NCBI GenBank assembly: GCA_017631955.1
Contig: JAGBSJ010000032.1
Coordinates: 1-36,696, forward strand
DNA length: 36,696 bases
Source: Clostridia bacterium
GTDB lineage: Bacteria > Bacillota > Clostridia > Oscillospirales > Acutalibacteraceae
Direction: 5' to 3'
The notes beneath the pieces were generated by a model that was given only the letters and a program-made list of their open reading frames with translations, searched no databases and had not been told where the DNA came from. The translations under genes were made by a program, and so were the position numbers. How positions within the stretch are numbered: the first letter of the stretch is position 1; each line of letters opens with the position of its first letter. This document shows positions 14,907 to 23,415 of this stretch, one piece after another.

Positions 14907-15389
14907 ATGAACATTGAATTAGTTGAAGCATATACACATAAAGACGAAGTCAAAGCGTTGTTTAATGAATACACACAAATGCTGATTGATGGCGACAATA
15001 ACTTCAAAAACTATTTAGGACTTCAAAATTATGACCACGAATTAGAAAACTTAGAAGAAAAATATGGGTTGCCTTTCGGTCGTCTTTATCTGGCCTTTTA
15101 TGACGGAGCAATAGCCGGGTGTATAGGGCTTAGAAAAATCGATAATGAAAACTGTGAATTAAAACGCCTTTATGTAAAACCGCAATTCCGTGGCAAAAAA
15201 ATAGCAAGTTTTCTTGTAAGCCATATTATTGCAGAAGCAAAAGAAATCGGCTACAAACATATCTTGTTAGACACTCTGCCATTTCTTGAAACCGCAATAA
15301 ATATGTATAAAAAATACGGTTTTTACGAGATTGAAAGTTACAACAATAGCCCCATGGCTAATCTGATTTATCTTAAATACGATTTGTAA
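14907..15389 (+). CDS. GNAT-family N-acetyltransferase
   Basis: A 160-residue acetyltransferase of the Gcn5-related fold. The acetyl-CoA pyrophosphate loop QFRGKKIASFLV (about 93-104) follows the beta-strand ELKRLYVKP, and the C-terminal LLDTLPFLETAINMYKKYGF is the typical substrate and CoA end. N-terminal residues 1-50 are a helical cap. AAAGGAAAA supports the start. Substrate unknown; its place between a methyltransferase and a DUF4434 protein does not identify it. Confidence 0.9.
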   Translation: MNIELVEAYTHKDEVKALFNEYTQMLIDGDNNFKNYLGLQNYDHELENLEEKYGLPFGRLYLAFYDGAIAGCIGLRKIDNENCELKRLYVKPQFRGKKIASFLVSHIIAEAKEIGYKHILLDTLPFLETAINMYKKYGFYEIESYNNSPMANLIYLKYDL

Positions 15390-15412
15390 ATATAAAAATG
15401 TGAGGTGAGAAA

Positions 15413-16357
15413 ATGCATAGAAAAATTGACGGTACATTCTTTGAGTTTCATCATCATAATACCCCCGAGGGTAAATATTGGAATCCTACAATTGACCAAT
15501 TCGCAGGTGAAGATTGGCGTGAAAAAGTTCGTGAAATATCAGCACTCGGTATGGAATATATAGTAGTTATGGCAACTGCACTTTATGAAAAAAGCTATTT
15601 TAAATCGTCAGTTTTTCCGTTTGCAGATATTCCCTGCACTGACCCTGTTGAAGAATTACTACAAGAAGCAGACAATTGCAATATAAAAGTATTTTTAGGT
15701 AACGGATTTTATGGTGATTGGCGAAAAGCGAACCAAAATATTACAAGCAAAGAGGTCATTGACCGCTCGTTCAGAGCAATGGAAGAAATCGCAACTCTTT
15801 ATGCTCATCATAACAGCTTTTATGGTTGGTATTTTCCTGATGAAACTTGTATAATTTTAAGATTCTCAAAAGATTTTATGAATTACGTAAATCTTTGCTC
15901 TGCTCGTTGCCGTTTGCTTACTCCTGAAAAGAAAACTCTTATTGCACCTTACGGCACAAATCTTGTATGGGCAAATAATAAGTTCATAAGACAACTGACC
16001 GAACTTGATGTGGATTTTATTGCATATCAAGACGAAGTAGGGGTCCGCAAAACAAAGGTTGATAAAACAAAAGGACTTTTTGAGAAACTGCGAAAAGCCC
16101 ACGATAAAGCAGGTCGTTCAGAACTTTGGGCAGATATTGAACTTTTTGATTTTGAGGGCATGGTTTATAATAGTGCATTAATTCCTGCACCATTTGAGCG
16201 AATTCAGAAACAAATTGAAAATGTTGCACCTTATGCCGATAAAATTCTTGGTTATCAGTATTTAGGGCTTATGAATCCGCCTGATTCCAAATGCTTCACA
16301 GGTCATAACACTTCATCACTTTTATATGAAGAATATAAAAATTTTATTAGTAAATAA
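15413..16357 (+). CDS. DUF4434 family (predicted TIM-barrel glycosidase-like) protein
   Basis: A 314-residue protein matching the DUF4434 pattern. It opens with IDGTFFEFHHHN (4-15), has VFLGNGFYGDW (about 98-108), a conserved acidic YFPDET (143-148), then IAPYGTN, and YQDEVGVRK (about 203-211). The order of strands and the acidic residues at strand ends fit a glycoside-hydrolase-like TIM barrel, with Glu147 and Glu206 as plausible catalytic acids; this is inferred. No signal peptide, so it acts in the cytoplasm. GAGGTGAG precedes the start. It closes the EFR1 operon and is followed by a terminator. Confidence 0.8.
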   Translation: MHRKIDGTFFEFHHHNTPEGKYWNPTIDQFAGEDWREKVREISALGMEYIVVMATALYEKSYFKSSVFPFADIPCTDPVEELLQEADNCNIKVFLGNGFYGDWRKANQNITSKEVIDRSFRAMEEIATLYAHHNSFYGWYFPDETCIILRFSKDFMNYVNLCSARCRLLTPEKKTLIAPYGTNLVWANNKFIRQLTELDVDFIAYQDEVGVRKTKVDKTKGLFEKLRKAHDKAGRSELWADIELFDFEGMVYNSALIPAPFERIQKQIENVAPYADKILGYQYLGLMNPPDSKCFTGHNTSSLLYEEYKNFISK

Positions 16358-16366
16358 ATTAGCAAA

Positions 16367-16403
16367 ACACCCTGTAAGAAGTGGATTCTTATAGGGCGTT
16401 TTT
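16367..16403 (+). terminator. Terminator of the EFR1 operon
   Basis: CACCCTGTAAGAA (16368-16380) pairs, with one G-U pair and one mismatch, with TTCTTATAGGGCG (16386-16398) across GTGGA and runs into TTTTT. Confidence 0.85.
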
Positions 16404-16447
16404 GCATTATTTCAGTTTTTTCTGTCCATACTATTATGGGTGATTTT

Positions 16448-17743
16448 ATGTTATCTGTATGGAATGCAAATTCGAGTTTTCAAAGTTTTCCGCAACTGAA
16501 TGACGATATTAAAACACAAGTTGCCATTGTTGGTGGCGGAATAACAGGTGTGTTGTGTGGCTATATGTTAAAACAAAAAGGTGTAGATTGCGTAATTCTT
16601 GAAGCGGACAGAATCTGTAAAGGTGTTACACAAAATACCACCGCGAAAATAACATCTCAACACGGACTGGTTTACGATAAACTCATTAATGGTTTTGGTA
16701 TTGAAAAAGCACAAATGTACCTTGAGTCCAATGAAAATGCGGTAAAAACTTATCGCAAAATGTGTGAAAGCATTGATTGTGATTTTGAAAATAAACCTAA
16801 TTTCGTGTATTCTACAAACAATTTAAGAAAAATTGAAAAAGAACTGCACGCTTTAGTCCGCCTTGGCTTTAACCCGGATTTCACAGGCGAAATTCCTGTG
16901 CCTATTGATATTGAAGGTGCGGTTAAATTCGAAAATCAAGCACAATTTAATCCTTTGAAATTTCTTTCTCACATTTCAAAAAACCTACAGATTTATGAGC
17001 ATACAAAAGTCATTGAAATTCGCGGAAAACACGCTTTTACAAATCACGGCAAAATAACTGCAGAGTATTTTATTGTAGCAACACATTTTCCGTTTATGAA
17101 TAAATTCGGCGGCTATTTTGTGAAAATGTATCAGGAGCGTTCTTACGTAATCGCCCTTGAAAGTGGTCCGCAAATTGACGGAATGTATGTTGACGAAGCG
17201 AAAAAAGGAATGTCATTCCGCAATTATAAAAACTATCTTTTTGTAGGCGGTGGAGACCACAGAACTGGTAAAGATGGTGGTAATTATCGTGAACTTCGCA
17301 CCTTTGCAAAAATCCAATACCCCGAAAATCACGAAAAATACCATTGGGCAACTCAGGACTGTATGTCCTTAGATAACGTGCCATATATCGGCAGGTATTC
17401 TACGAAAATCCCTAATGTATTAGTTGCTACTGGTTTTAATAAATGGGGTATGACATCCGCTATGGTGTCGGCAGAAATCCTTTCAGATATGGTAATAAAC
17501 AAAAAGAATGAATACGAAGAACTTTACACACCGTCAAGAAGTGTAATAACATCTCAACTTGCAGTAAATCTTTTTGAGTCAGCAGTAGGACTTTTAACAC
17601 CATCAACAAAAAGATGCCCACATTTAGGATGCGCATTAAAATGGAATTCTGCCGAGCACACATGGGATTGCCCTTGCCACGGCTCACGTTTCACAAAAGA
17701 TGGAGAGGTTATCGAAAATCCAGCAACAGCAGATTTGAAATAG
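16448..17743 (+). CDS. FAD-dependent oxidoreductase with C-terminal Rieske domain
   Basis: A 431-residue two-domain flavoprotein. The N-terminal DAO-type domain has the FAD-binding VAIVGGGITGVLCGYML and ILEADRICKGVTQNTTAKIT, and LFVGGGDHRTG in the middle. The last 50 residues form a Rieske [2Fe-2S] domain with CPHLGC and CPCHGSRF giving the two Cys-His pairs. Relatives (YhfW-like) transfer electrons between an amine or sugar substrate and the cluster; the substrate is not known. I start at ATG 16448, using GGGTGA as ribosome site; the ATG at 16436 has none. The protein ends soon after the Rieske motif at NPATADLK, slightly shorter than most relatives, but no motif is missing. Confidence 0.92.
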   Translation: MLSVWNANSSFQSFPQLNDDIKTQVAIVGGGITGVLCGYMLKQKGVDCVILEADRICKGVTQNTTAKITSQHGLVYDKLINGFGIEKAQMYLESNENAVKTYRKMCESIDCDFENKPNFVYSTNNLRKIEKELHALVRLGFNPDFTGEIPVPIDIEGAVKFENQAQFNPLKFLSHISKNLQIYEHTKVIEIRGKHAFTNHGKITAEYFIVATHFPFMNKFGGYFVKMYQERSYVIALESGPQIDGMYVDEAKKGMSFRNYKNYLFVGGGDHRTGKDGGNYRELRTFAKIQYPENHEKYHWATQDCMSLDNVPYIGRYSTKIPNVLVATGFNKWGMTSAMVSAEILSDMVINKKNEYEELYTPSRSVITSQLAVNLFESAVGLLTPSTKRCPHLGCALKWNSAEHTWDCPCHGSRFTKDGEVIENPATADLK

Positions 17744-17787
17744 TTTATTTTTGGTTACATTCTCACAATACAGAGTGGCTTGTAAAA

Positions 17788-17822
17788 AGAGCGTAAAGAT
17801 TTAACTTTACGCTCTGCTTTTT
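17788..17822. terminator. Bidirectional terminator
   Basis: AGAGCGTAAAG (17788-17798) pairs perfectly with CTTTACGCTCT (17805-17815), with a run of A before and T after. It separates the converging Rieske and GDSL genes. Confidence 0.92.
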
Positions 17823-18478
17823 TACTTCAACAACGGTATTACATTTTCTGCAATAACTTTATATGCACTAACATTCAAATGAAGTCCGTCAAAGGTGTAT
17901 TCTTTTTTCAGGTTACCTGTTTTATCTTTTAATTTGTCAGTAACATCAAGCCATACACAACCGTATTTTTCACTTAACTTAATAAACTCTTTGTTCATAA
18001 GTTCGATTTTATCATTACTACGCTTTTCAAACTTATCTCGCATACCGCGATTAATAGGGTAAACCGCTTGTAAAATAAAATTCACATCAGGGCATTTTTC
18101 TTTCGCCATTTCAATGATTTTACTTACATTTTCAACGGTGATTGAAAGGGGAAGCCCACGGCTTATATCGTTAGTGCCAATAAGCAATACAATATTTTTT
18201 GGATTTATGCTTAATACATTATCATTAAGTCGTTCCAAAAGTCGGTCAGTAGTGTCGCCACTAATACCTCTGTTATAAACCGCCTGACCTGAAGATTTAC
18301 TGAAATCATAAAACAATTCATACCAGTTAAAAAAATCAGTAATTGAATCGCCTAACAAAACAGTTTGATTATGCAAAGCATATTCTTCATTAAGAATTCT
18401 GTAATTCTCACGCTTTGTTCGTTGTTCACGATTATATTCAGTATTTTTTGAGTAATTGACATTTTTTCTGAAAATCAT
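17822..18478 (-). CDS. SGNH/GDSL-family hydrolase
   Basis: A 218-residue esterase/lipase of the SGNH fold. Block I LLGDSITD gives nucleophile Ser45; the oxyanion Gly lies in NRGISGDTT (69-77); block III IGTNDI gives Asn103; block V DGLHLN gives Asp197 and His200. All four catalytic blocks are intact. There is no signal peptide; the first 40 residues are charged and helical. It begins three bases after the stop of the alpha/beta hydrolase gene, with AAGGTGAA in that gene's last codons as ribosome site, so the two are translated from one message. The substrate, likely an acetylated or acylated carbohydrate, is inferred from the fold. Confidence 0.92.
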   Translation of the reverse strand: MIFRKNVNYSKNTEYNREQRTKRENYRILNEEYALHNQTVLLGDSITDFFNWYELFYDFSKSSGQAVYNRGISGDTTDRLLERLNDNVLSINPKNIVLLIGTNDISRGLPLSITVENVSKIIEMAKEKCPDVNFILQAVYPINRGMRDKFEKRSNDKIELMNKEFIKLSEKYGCVWLDVTDKLKDKTGNLKKEYTFDGLHLNVSAYKVIAENVIPLLK

Positions 18479-18481
18479 ATG

Positions 18482-19537
18482 TTATTCACCTTGTTCAGTC
18501 AAAAAATCTCTTTTCATAATGCATTCTTCCATAAATGAAAGAGCAGTTTCCATAACATTCAAATCTTCTTTTGTAATAAGAGCATAGTCAATATTCTGGT
18601 AAACTTCATACGCCTCAGGACTATTTTTGCCAAGGGTTTCAATCTTTGCAAAAGTATCATTAAGATATTGCTCTGCATCTTTTGCAAGATACACATTGTG
18701 GAACTTGCTTTCATAAAGAACAGTTCGTGCATTTTCATTGTCTTTAATCTTATGAGATTTGCCTACAGGACTATTCTTTACAGTAACTTGCATATCGTTG
18801 CCACCGTGCATTACAAGTGTAGGAATAGAGTTATCATTAATTGTATCGCAAGTGCGAAGAATACCTGTTTTTCCGAATCTCAAAAGATTGATTAAATCAA
18901 AAAACGGGCTGAAAATTGAAAGGTCAACCTTTGTTTTTGTCTTTGCAATATCGCGAATTAATTTGTTCATTGAGTTAAAAGGCGAAAATGCCACAATACC
19001 TTTGATTTGTGCATCAGTAATCGCAGAAACATTACAAACGCTGTAAGCACCCCAAGAATGTCCTACAAGAATAATAGGCATATCTTTCAAGTCGTCACGA
19101 GATTTTACGAATTCAAGTGCGAACTTCAAGTCGATTATGCCTTGTGCAAAACCGTTGATTTTAGCGCCCTCTGATTCGCAAGTACCTGTGTTATCATAAG
19201 ACAATACAAGATACCCTTTTTGTGCAAAATAGTTGATTTCAGTAGTATATGCAAGATGCCCCGCGCCCATACCGTGTGAAAATACAACGAGCGCCTTATA
19301 AGTGTCAACTTTTGCACTACTGTAAAGAAATCCGTTAAGAGTCTGCCCTTTGTTAGATTTAAAATCGATAGGACGAGCATTCAAATTATCAAAATTCTTT
19401 GCTTTAAGATATTTGAGATTTTCGTCGCCTTCACATCTTTTATTAATGCCTGTGGAGTCCATAATTTTAAGTGCAATAACAAAGAGCATTACACAAATAA
19501 CTATAATTGCCATAATAAAATAAATCATAAAGTTCAC
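18482..19537 (-). CDS. Membrane-anchored alpha/beta hydrolase
   Basis: A 351-residue serine hydrolase. Residues about 4-24 form a hydrophobic N-terminal anchor (FMIYFIMAIIVICVMLFVIAL). The hydrolase core has FSHGMGAGH (86-94) for the oxyanion hole, VGHSWGAY (158-165) with nucleophile Ser161, VMHGGNDMQV near residue 252 for the acid, and KFHNVY for the His. TAGGTGAA precedes the start. It is the first gene of a two-gene unit with the GDSL hydrolase. It resembles lysophospholipase/BAAT-type hydrolases, but the substrate is unknown. Confidence 0.9.
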   Translation of the reverse strand: MNFMIYFIMAIIVICVMLFVIALKIMDSTGINKRCEGDENLKYLKAKNFDNLNARPIDFKSNKGQTLNGFLYSSAKVDTYKALVVFSHGMGAGHLAYTTEINYFAQKGYLVLSYDNTGTCESEGAKINGFAQGIIDLKFALEFVKSRDDLKDMPIILVGHSWGAYSVCNVSAITDAQIKGIVAFSPFNSMNKLIRDIAKTKTKVDLSIFSPFFDLINLLRFGKTGILRTCDTINDNSIPTLVMHGGNDMQVTVKNSPVGKSHKIKDNENARTVLYESKFHNVYLAKDAEQYLNDTFAKIETLGKNSPEAYEVYQNIDYALITKEDLNVMETALSFMEECIMKRDFLTEQGE

Positions 19538-19549
19538 CTACTTGTGTCT

Positions 19550-19577
19550 ATTTTACCATATCGACAAAATTTTGCAA
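19550..19577 (-). promoter_or_regulatory. Promoter of the alpha/beta hydrolase unit
   Basis: On the minus strand TTGCAA (19577-19572) and TAAAAT (19555-19550) are 16 bases apart, 12 bases before the start codon. Position is tight but plausible. Confidence 0.5.
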
Positions 19578-19585
19578 TATTTTTA

Positions 19586-19614
19586 TTGCGTGAAGAAAAA
19601 CTTTATAGTATAAT
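19586..19614 (+). promoter_or_regulatory. Promoter of the XRE regulator
   Basis: TTGCGT (19586-19591) and TATAAT (19609-19614) with a 17-base spacer, 27 bases before the start codon. Confidence 0.7.
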
Positions 19615-19641
19615 TAAGAAAAATGAAGGGTGATATGACTT

Positions 19642-20004
19642 ATGATTGAACATCAGATTCGTGTTTTCAGAAAACAGAATAGATTGTCCCAACAACAAGT
19701 GGCAGATGTTTTAGGCGTAAGTCGTTCAACTTATTGTAATTATGAGTCAGGTGCACGAAATGCAAGTACAAAAGTCATTCAGCAATTAAGTAATTTCTAT
19801 AAGGTGTCACCTAGTGCATTTTATGCTGATATAAGTCAAGAAATCTTAAATGATGAAGAGTACTATGAAAGCCAAACTGACACTACATACCTGTCACAAC
19901 TCTCAAAAAAAGAAAGAGATTTAATAGTTAACTACCGTCGTATGAATAAAACACAGAAAAAAGAAGTAGAAGAAACTGTGGAAGAAAAGTTGAAATCAAA
20001 ATAA
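19642..20004 (+). CDS. XRE-family helix-turn-helix regulator
   Basis: A 120-residue DNA-binding protein. Residues 5-58 form a Cro/C1-type helix-turn-helix (RLSQQQVADVLGVSRSTYCNYE). A charged linker follows, then a C-terminal helix rich in Lys and Glu (about 87-120, SKKERDLIVNYRRMNKTQKK) typical of small clostridial XRE proteins. AAGGGTGA lies before the start at a slightly long distance. It is monocistronic, with its own promoter and a terminator right after. The regulated gene cannot be told; the divergent hydrolase unit shares the upstream region and is a natural candidate. Confidence 0.88.
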   Translation: MIEHQIRVFRKQNRLSQQQVADVLGVSRSTYCNYESGARNASTKVIQQLSNFYKVSPSAFYADISQEILNDEEYYESQTDTTYLSQLSKKERDLIVNYRRMNKTQKKEVEETVEEKLKSK

Positions 20005-20010
20005 TAAAGT

Positions 20011-20044
20011 AAACCCTGTTATCGTTAATGATGACAGGGTTTTT
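20011..20044 (+). terminator. Terminator of the XRE gene
   Basis: AAACCCTGT (20011-20019) pairs with ACAGGGTTT (20034-20042), extended by ATC/GAT, followed by TT. Confidence 0.85.
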
Positions 20045-20062
20045 CGTTGTACTCATTGACTA

Positions 20063-20090
20063 TTGCAGTAGTTTCGTGATAAAATATAAT
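20063..20090 (+). promoter_or_regulatory. Putative promoter of the DtxR-like gene
   Basis: TATAAT at 20085-20090 has TTGCAG (20063-20068) 16 bases before it; TTGACT at 20056 also pairs with GATAAA at 20078, spacer 16. Which is used is not clear. Confidence 0.45.
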
Positions 20091-20122
20091 GATTAGTTAT
20101 GACTATAAAAGGAAATATAATA

Positions 20123-20509
20123 ATGAAGAACGAAAATTATGTTATGACATCTTCTCTTGAAGACTATCTTGAAGCAGTTTTTGTGCTTTCAACACAAAAA
20201 AGTAATGTAAGAATAACAGATATTGCAGAGTTTCTCGGCGTGTCAAAACCAAGCGTAAACAGAGCAGTAAATACTCTTAAACAAAATGGTTTTTTAGAGC
20301 ACGAAACTTATGGCGATATCTTAATTACTCCCGCAGGCGAAAGCTATGCGGCAAATGTGTTGCGCCGTCATAAACTTATAAAACAATTCCTTATTGATAA
20401 ACTCGGTGTTACCGAAGAAGTTGCAGAGCACGACGCTTGTCAGATGGAGCATGTTATAAGCCCTACAACAATAGAAAAACTTTACGAGTATCTTGAAAGG
20501 CAGGGGTAA
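20123..20509 (+). CDS. DtxR/MntR-family metal-dependent repressor
   Basis: A 128-residue metalloregulator. The N-terminal winged helix (RITDIAEFLGVSKPSVNRAVNTL, residues 30-52 in part) binds DNA, and the dimer domain supplies metal ligands. SLEDYLEAVF gives Asp14 and Glu17, RRHKL gives His83, and ACQMEH gives Cys106, Glu109 and His110. A Cys at 106 is as in iron-type DtxR/IdeR, where Bacillus MntR has Glu, so iron or manganese sensing cannot be decided. No C-terminal SH3 domain. ATG 20123 is chosen because AAAGGAAA precedes it; an upstream ATG at 20099 has no such site. The flavoprotein gene starts three bases after its stop. Confidence 0.9.
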   Translation: MKNENYVMTSSLEDYLEAVFVLSTQKSNVRITDIAEFLGVSKPSVNRAVNTLKQNGFLEHETYGDILITPAGESYAANVLRRHKLIKQFLIDKLGVTEEVAEHDACQMEHVISPTTIEKLYEYLERQG

Positions 20510-20512
20510 GTT

Positions 20513-21751
20513 GTGGTAAAAGTTGCTGTAATTGGTGGCGGTGCATCAGGACTTGCATGTGCCATTCAGATTATGAATACTACAAAAAACAAAGAAGATG
20601 TTAAGGTTACAATTCTTGAACGTCTGCCTCGCATTGGTAAAAAAATTCTTGTAACAGGTAACGGCAGATGTAACCTTACAAATGTGAATGCAAGTCCAAA
20701 GGATTACAGAGGCGAGCCGGATTTTGCAGAATGTGCATTGAACAAGTTCTCACCACAAAGCAATATTGAATTTTTTAATTCTTTAGGACTTTACACAAGA
20801 GTTGAGGATGAGGGCAGAGTTTATCCTTTGTCAAATCAGGCATCATCAGTGCTTGATGCACTTCGCTTTGAGTGTGAAAGATTAGGCGTTGAAATTGTGT
20901 GCGATTATCGTGCGGTGCACCTTAAAACTGTTTATACAGGTGTTACAACCAAGATTATTGTGAATAATCGTGACCGTTTTGATTATGTAGTTGTGGCTTG
21001 TGGCGGTATGGCTGCAAAAGTTCACGGTACAGATGGTGACGCTTACGACTTGCTTAAAATGTTTGGCCATAAAATTATATCTCCCGCACCTGCACTTGTA
21101 TCTCTTAATTGTGACGATTTTACAAAAGCACTTAAAGGTGTTCGTTCAATCTGTAAAATGAATTTAGTTATAGATGGTGAAAAATTCCTTGAAAATTATG
21201 GTGAAGTTCAGTTTACCGATTATGGACTTTCAGGAATTCCTATTATGCAACTTTCACGTTTTGTGTCAGTTTCTCCATCAAATGATATTTACATAGAACT
21301 TGATACTACACCTGATTTTTCAGAAGATGCATTGAGAAAATACCTTTATTCAAGACGCGAAATTGATAAAGGACTTTGCGAAAATATGCTTGGTGGAATT
21401 ATGAATAAACAACTCTGCATAGTATTTATGAAAGAGTGCGGAATTGCGCCGAATGGCAGAGTAAATGAACTTTCAGATAAAGAAATTGAAAAACTTGCAA
21501 GTATAATTAAATGTTGGAAAATCAGAATTAAAAATTCCCGTAGTTTTGACTATGCTCAGGTTACCGCAGGCGGTGCTGAATGCTCACAATTTAATTCAGA
21601 AACACTGGAATCAAAAATTGTTTCTAATGTGTTCTGTTGTGGTGAAGCTCTTAATATAGATGGTGACTGTGGCGGTTACAATCTTCAGTGGGCTTGGAGC
21701 TCAGGCAGATTAGCAGGTCAAACTATAGGCGAAAGGATTAACAATGCTTAG
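20513..21751 (+). CDS. HI0933/BaiN-family FAD-binding oxidoreductase
   Basis: A 412-residue flavoprotein of the HI0933 (aminoacetone oxidase/BaiN-like) family. The N-terminal FAD motif is VAVIGGGASGLACAI (4-18), then RIGKKILVTGNGRCNLTN (41-58), a family hallmark, and the C-terminal CCGEALNIDGDCGGYN LQWAWSSG. The start codon is GTG at 20513, three bases after the repressor gene, with the repressor's AGGGGTAAG end as ribosome site. Its stop overlaps the next flavoprotein's start by eight bases, so the three genes form one operon. Relatives act on bile acid or unknown intermediates; the family's general substrate is unsettled. Confidence 0.9.
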   Translation: MVKVAVIGGGASGLACAIQIMNTTKNKEDVKVTILERLPRIGKKILVTGNGRCNLTNVNASPKDYRGEPDFAECALNKFSPQSNIEFFNSLGLYTRVEDEGRVYPLSNQASSVLDALRFECERLGVEIVCDYRAVHLKTVYTGVTTKIIVNNRDRFDYVVVACGGMAAKVHGTDGDAYDLLKMFGHKIISPAPALVSLNCDDFTKALKGVRSICKMNLVIDGEKFLENYGEVQFTDYGLSGIPIMQLSRFVSVSPSNDIYIELDTTPDFSEDALRKYLYSRREIDKGLCENMLGGIMNKQLCIVFMKECGIAPNGRVNELSDKEIEKLASIIKCWKIRIKNSRSFDYAQVTAGGAECSQFNSETLESKIVSNVFCCGEALNIDGDCGGYNLQWAWSSGRLAGQTIGERINNA

Positions 21752-23339
21752 AATCAGTGAAATAAAACTCGACTTAGAATGCAATTTCAATGATATTGAA
21801 AAAGCCGCAGCTAAAGCACTTAAAATCGAGAGTAAAAGAATACTGAAAACTGAAATATATAAACAGAGTGTGGATTGTCGTAAAGGCGAAGTGAAATTCG
21901 TTTATACTGTTGATGTTACTGTTGACGGTGATGAAGAAAAAATCGCAATGGGACTTGATAGTGCAAAGGTTAAGGTTTGCGAAAAATACAGTTATACTAT
22001 GCCACAATCTAACAGAAAAAGCACTTTGCCACTTGTAATTGCGGGCTTTGGTCCGGCAGGTATGTTTGCAGGATTAATTCTTGCGCGAAGTGGCCACTGT
22101 CCTATTATCATTGAGCGTGGTAGTGATATTGATAAGCGTACCGCTGATGTAAATAATTTTTGGACAAACAGAGATTTGAACGAAAATTCTAATATTCAGT
22201 ATGGTGAGGGTGGCGCAGGCACATTCTCTGATGGTAAACTTACAACAGGTATTAAAGATAGCCGTTGTAGATTTGTTTTTGAAGAATTTGTAAGCCACGG
22301 TGCACCTGATGATATACTCATAAATGCAAAACCCCATATTGGTACAGATAAATTAAAAGATACTGTCAAAGCAATTCGAGAAGAGATTATTTCTTTGGGC
22401 GGTACAGTGCTTTTTGATACTCAACTTACAAATATTATTGTTGCAAACGGCTTTATTCACGGAGTAACAATTCGCGATAAATTCGGTAAAGAAAAAGATA
22501 TTGAAACAGATGCACTTGTTCTTTCAATAGGTCATTCTGCAAGCGATACTATCGAAATGCTTTATAATAAAGGCATAAATATGATGCAAAAACCATTTTC
22601 AGTAGGTGCTCGAATTGAACACCCGCAAGATTTTATAAATACAGTACAGTATGGTGAATATAAAAATCATCCTAAACTTCGTGCTGCCGATTATAAACTT
22701 GCTTGCCATCCACCACATGGTAGAGGGGCATATACATTCTGTATGTGTCCGGGTGGTACAGTTGTGTGCGCATCTTCACAAAAAGGTGGAGTTGTAACAA
22801 ATGGTATGAGTGAATATGCCCGTGATAAAGAAAATGCAAACTCTGCAATTCTTGTGGGTATTGAGCCGTCAGATTTCCCGAGTGAACATGTGCTTTCTGG
22901 CTTCCAACTTCAAAGAGAAATTGAACAAAAAGCATTTCGTATTGGTGGCGGTGATTACACAGCACCCGCACAACTTGTAGGTGATTTTCTTAAAAATGAG
23001 AAATCCACAAAATTGGGTGCAGTAAAGCCATCTTTCCCAACAGGCGTTTCAATGGGCGATATAAGTGAAGTGTTACCGCAGAAAGTAGTTAACACTATGC
23101 GTGATGCATTAGTGCAGATGGACAAAAAACTTAGAGGGTTTGCAATGAATGATGCAGTGCTTACTGCACCAGAAACCAGAAGTTCGTCACCGGTAAGAAT
23201 TTTACGTGATGAATTTTTCCAAACAAACATCCGCGGTCTTTACCCTTGTGGCGAGGGTGCAGGTTATGCAGGCGGAATTGTTTCTGCGGCGGTTGATGGC
23301 GTAAAATGTGCCGAAGCGGTGCTTTCTGACGAATCGTAA
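21744..23339 (+). CDS. COG2509-type FAD-dependent dehydrogenase
   Basis: A 531-residue flavoprotein of the uncharacterised NAD(P)/FAD-dependent dehydrogenase group (COG2509). Residues 1-75 form a small N-terminal domain (ferredoxin-like, KAAAKALKIE). The FAD site is VIAGFGPAGMFAGLILA (about 97-113) and IIERGSDIDKR. YGEGGAGTFSDGKL (about 155-168) is a family hallmark, and the C-terminus has GLYPCGEGAGYAGGIVSAAVDG. Overlap with the preceding gene suggests translational coupling. The reaction is unknown. Confidence 0.9.
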   Translation: MLRISEIKLDLECNFNDIEKAAAKALKIESKRILKTEIYKQSVDCRKGEVKFVYTVDVTVDGDEEKIAMGLDSAKVKVCEKYSYTMPQSNRKSTLPLVIAGFGPAGMFAGLILARSGHCPIIIERGSDIDKRTADVNNFWTNRDLNENSNIQYGEGGAGTFSDGKLTTGIKDSRCRFVFEEFVSHGAPDDILINAKPHIGTDKLKDTVKAIREEIISLGGTVLFDTQLTNIIVANGFIHGVTIRDKFGKEKDIETDALVLSIGHSASDTIEMLYNKGINMMQKPFSVGARIEHPQDFINTVQYGEYKNHPKLRAADYKLACHPPHGRGAYTFCMCPGGTVVCASSQKGGVVTNGMSEYARDKENANSAILVGIEPSDFPSEHVLSGFQLQREIEQKAFRIGGGDYTAPAQLVGDFLKNEKSTKLGAVKPSFPTGVSMGDISEVLPQKVVNTMRDALVQMDKKLRGFAMNDAVLTAPETRSSSPVRILRDEFFQTNIRGLYPCGEGAGYAGGIVSAAVDGVKCAEAVLSDES

Positions 23340-23351
23340 TAATTTTGTTAT

Positions 23352-23381
23352 TTGACAATGATATGAAATGTTTGATATTAT
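23352..23381 (+). promoter_or_regulatory. Putative promoter of the PASTA pseudokinase gene
   Basis: TTGACA (23352-23357) and TATTAT (23376-23381), 18-base spacer; a TATAAT at 23379 would need 21. Confidence 0.55.
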
Positions 23382-23415
23382 AATATTTAGAGTAATATGA
23401 AAAGGAGATGCTTTC

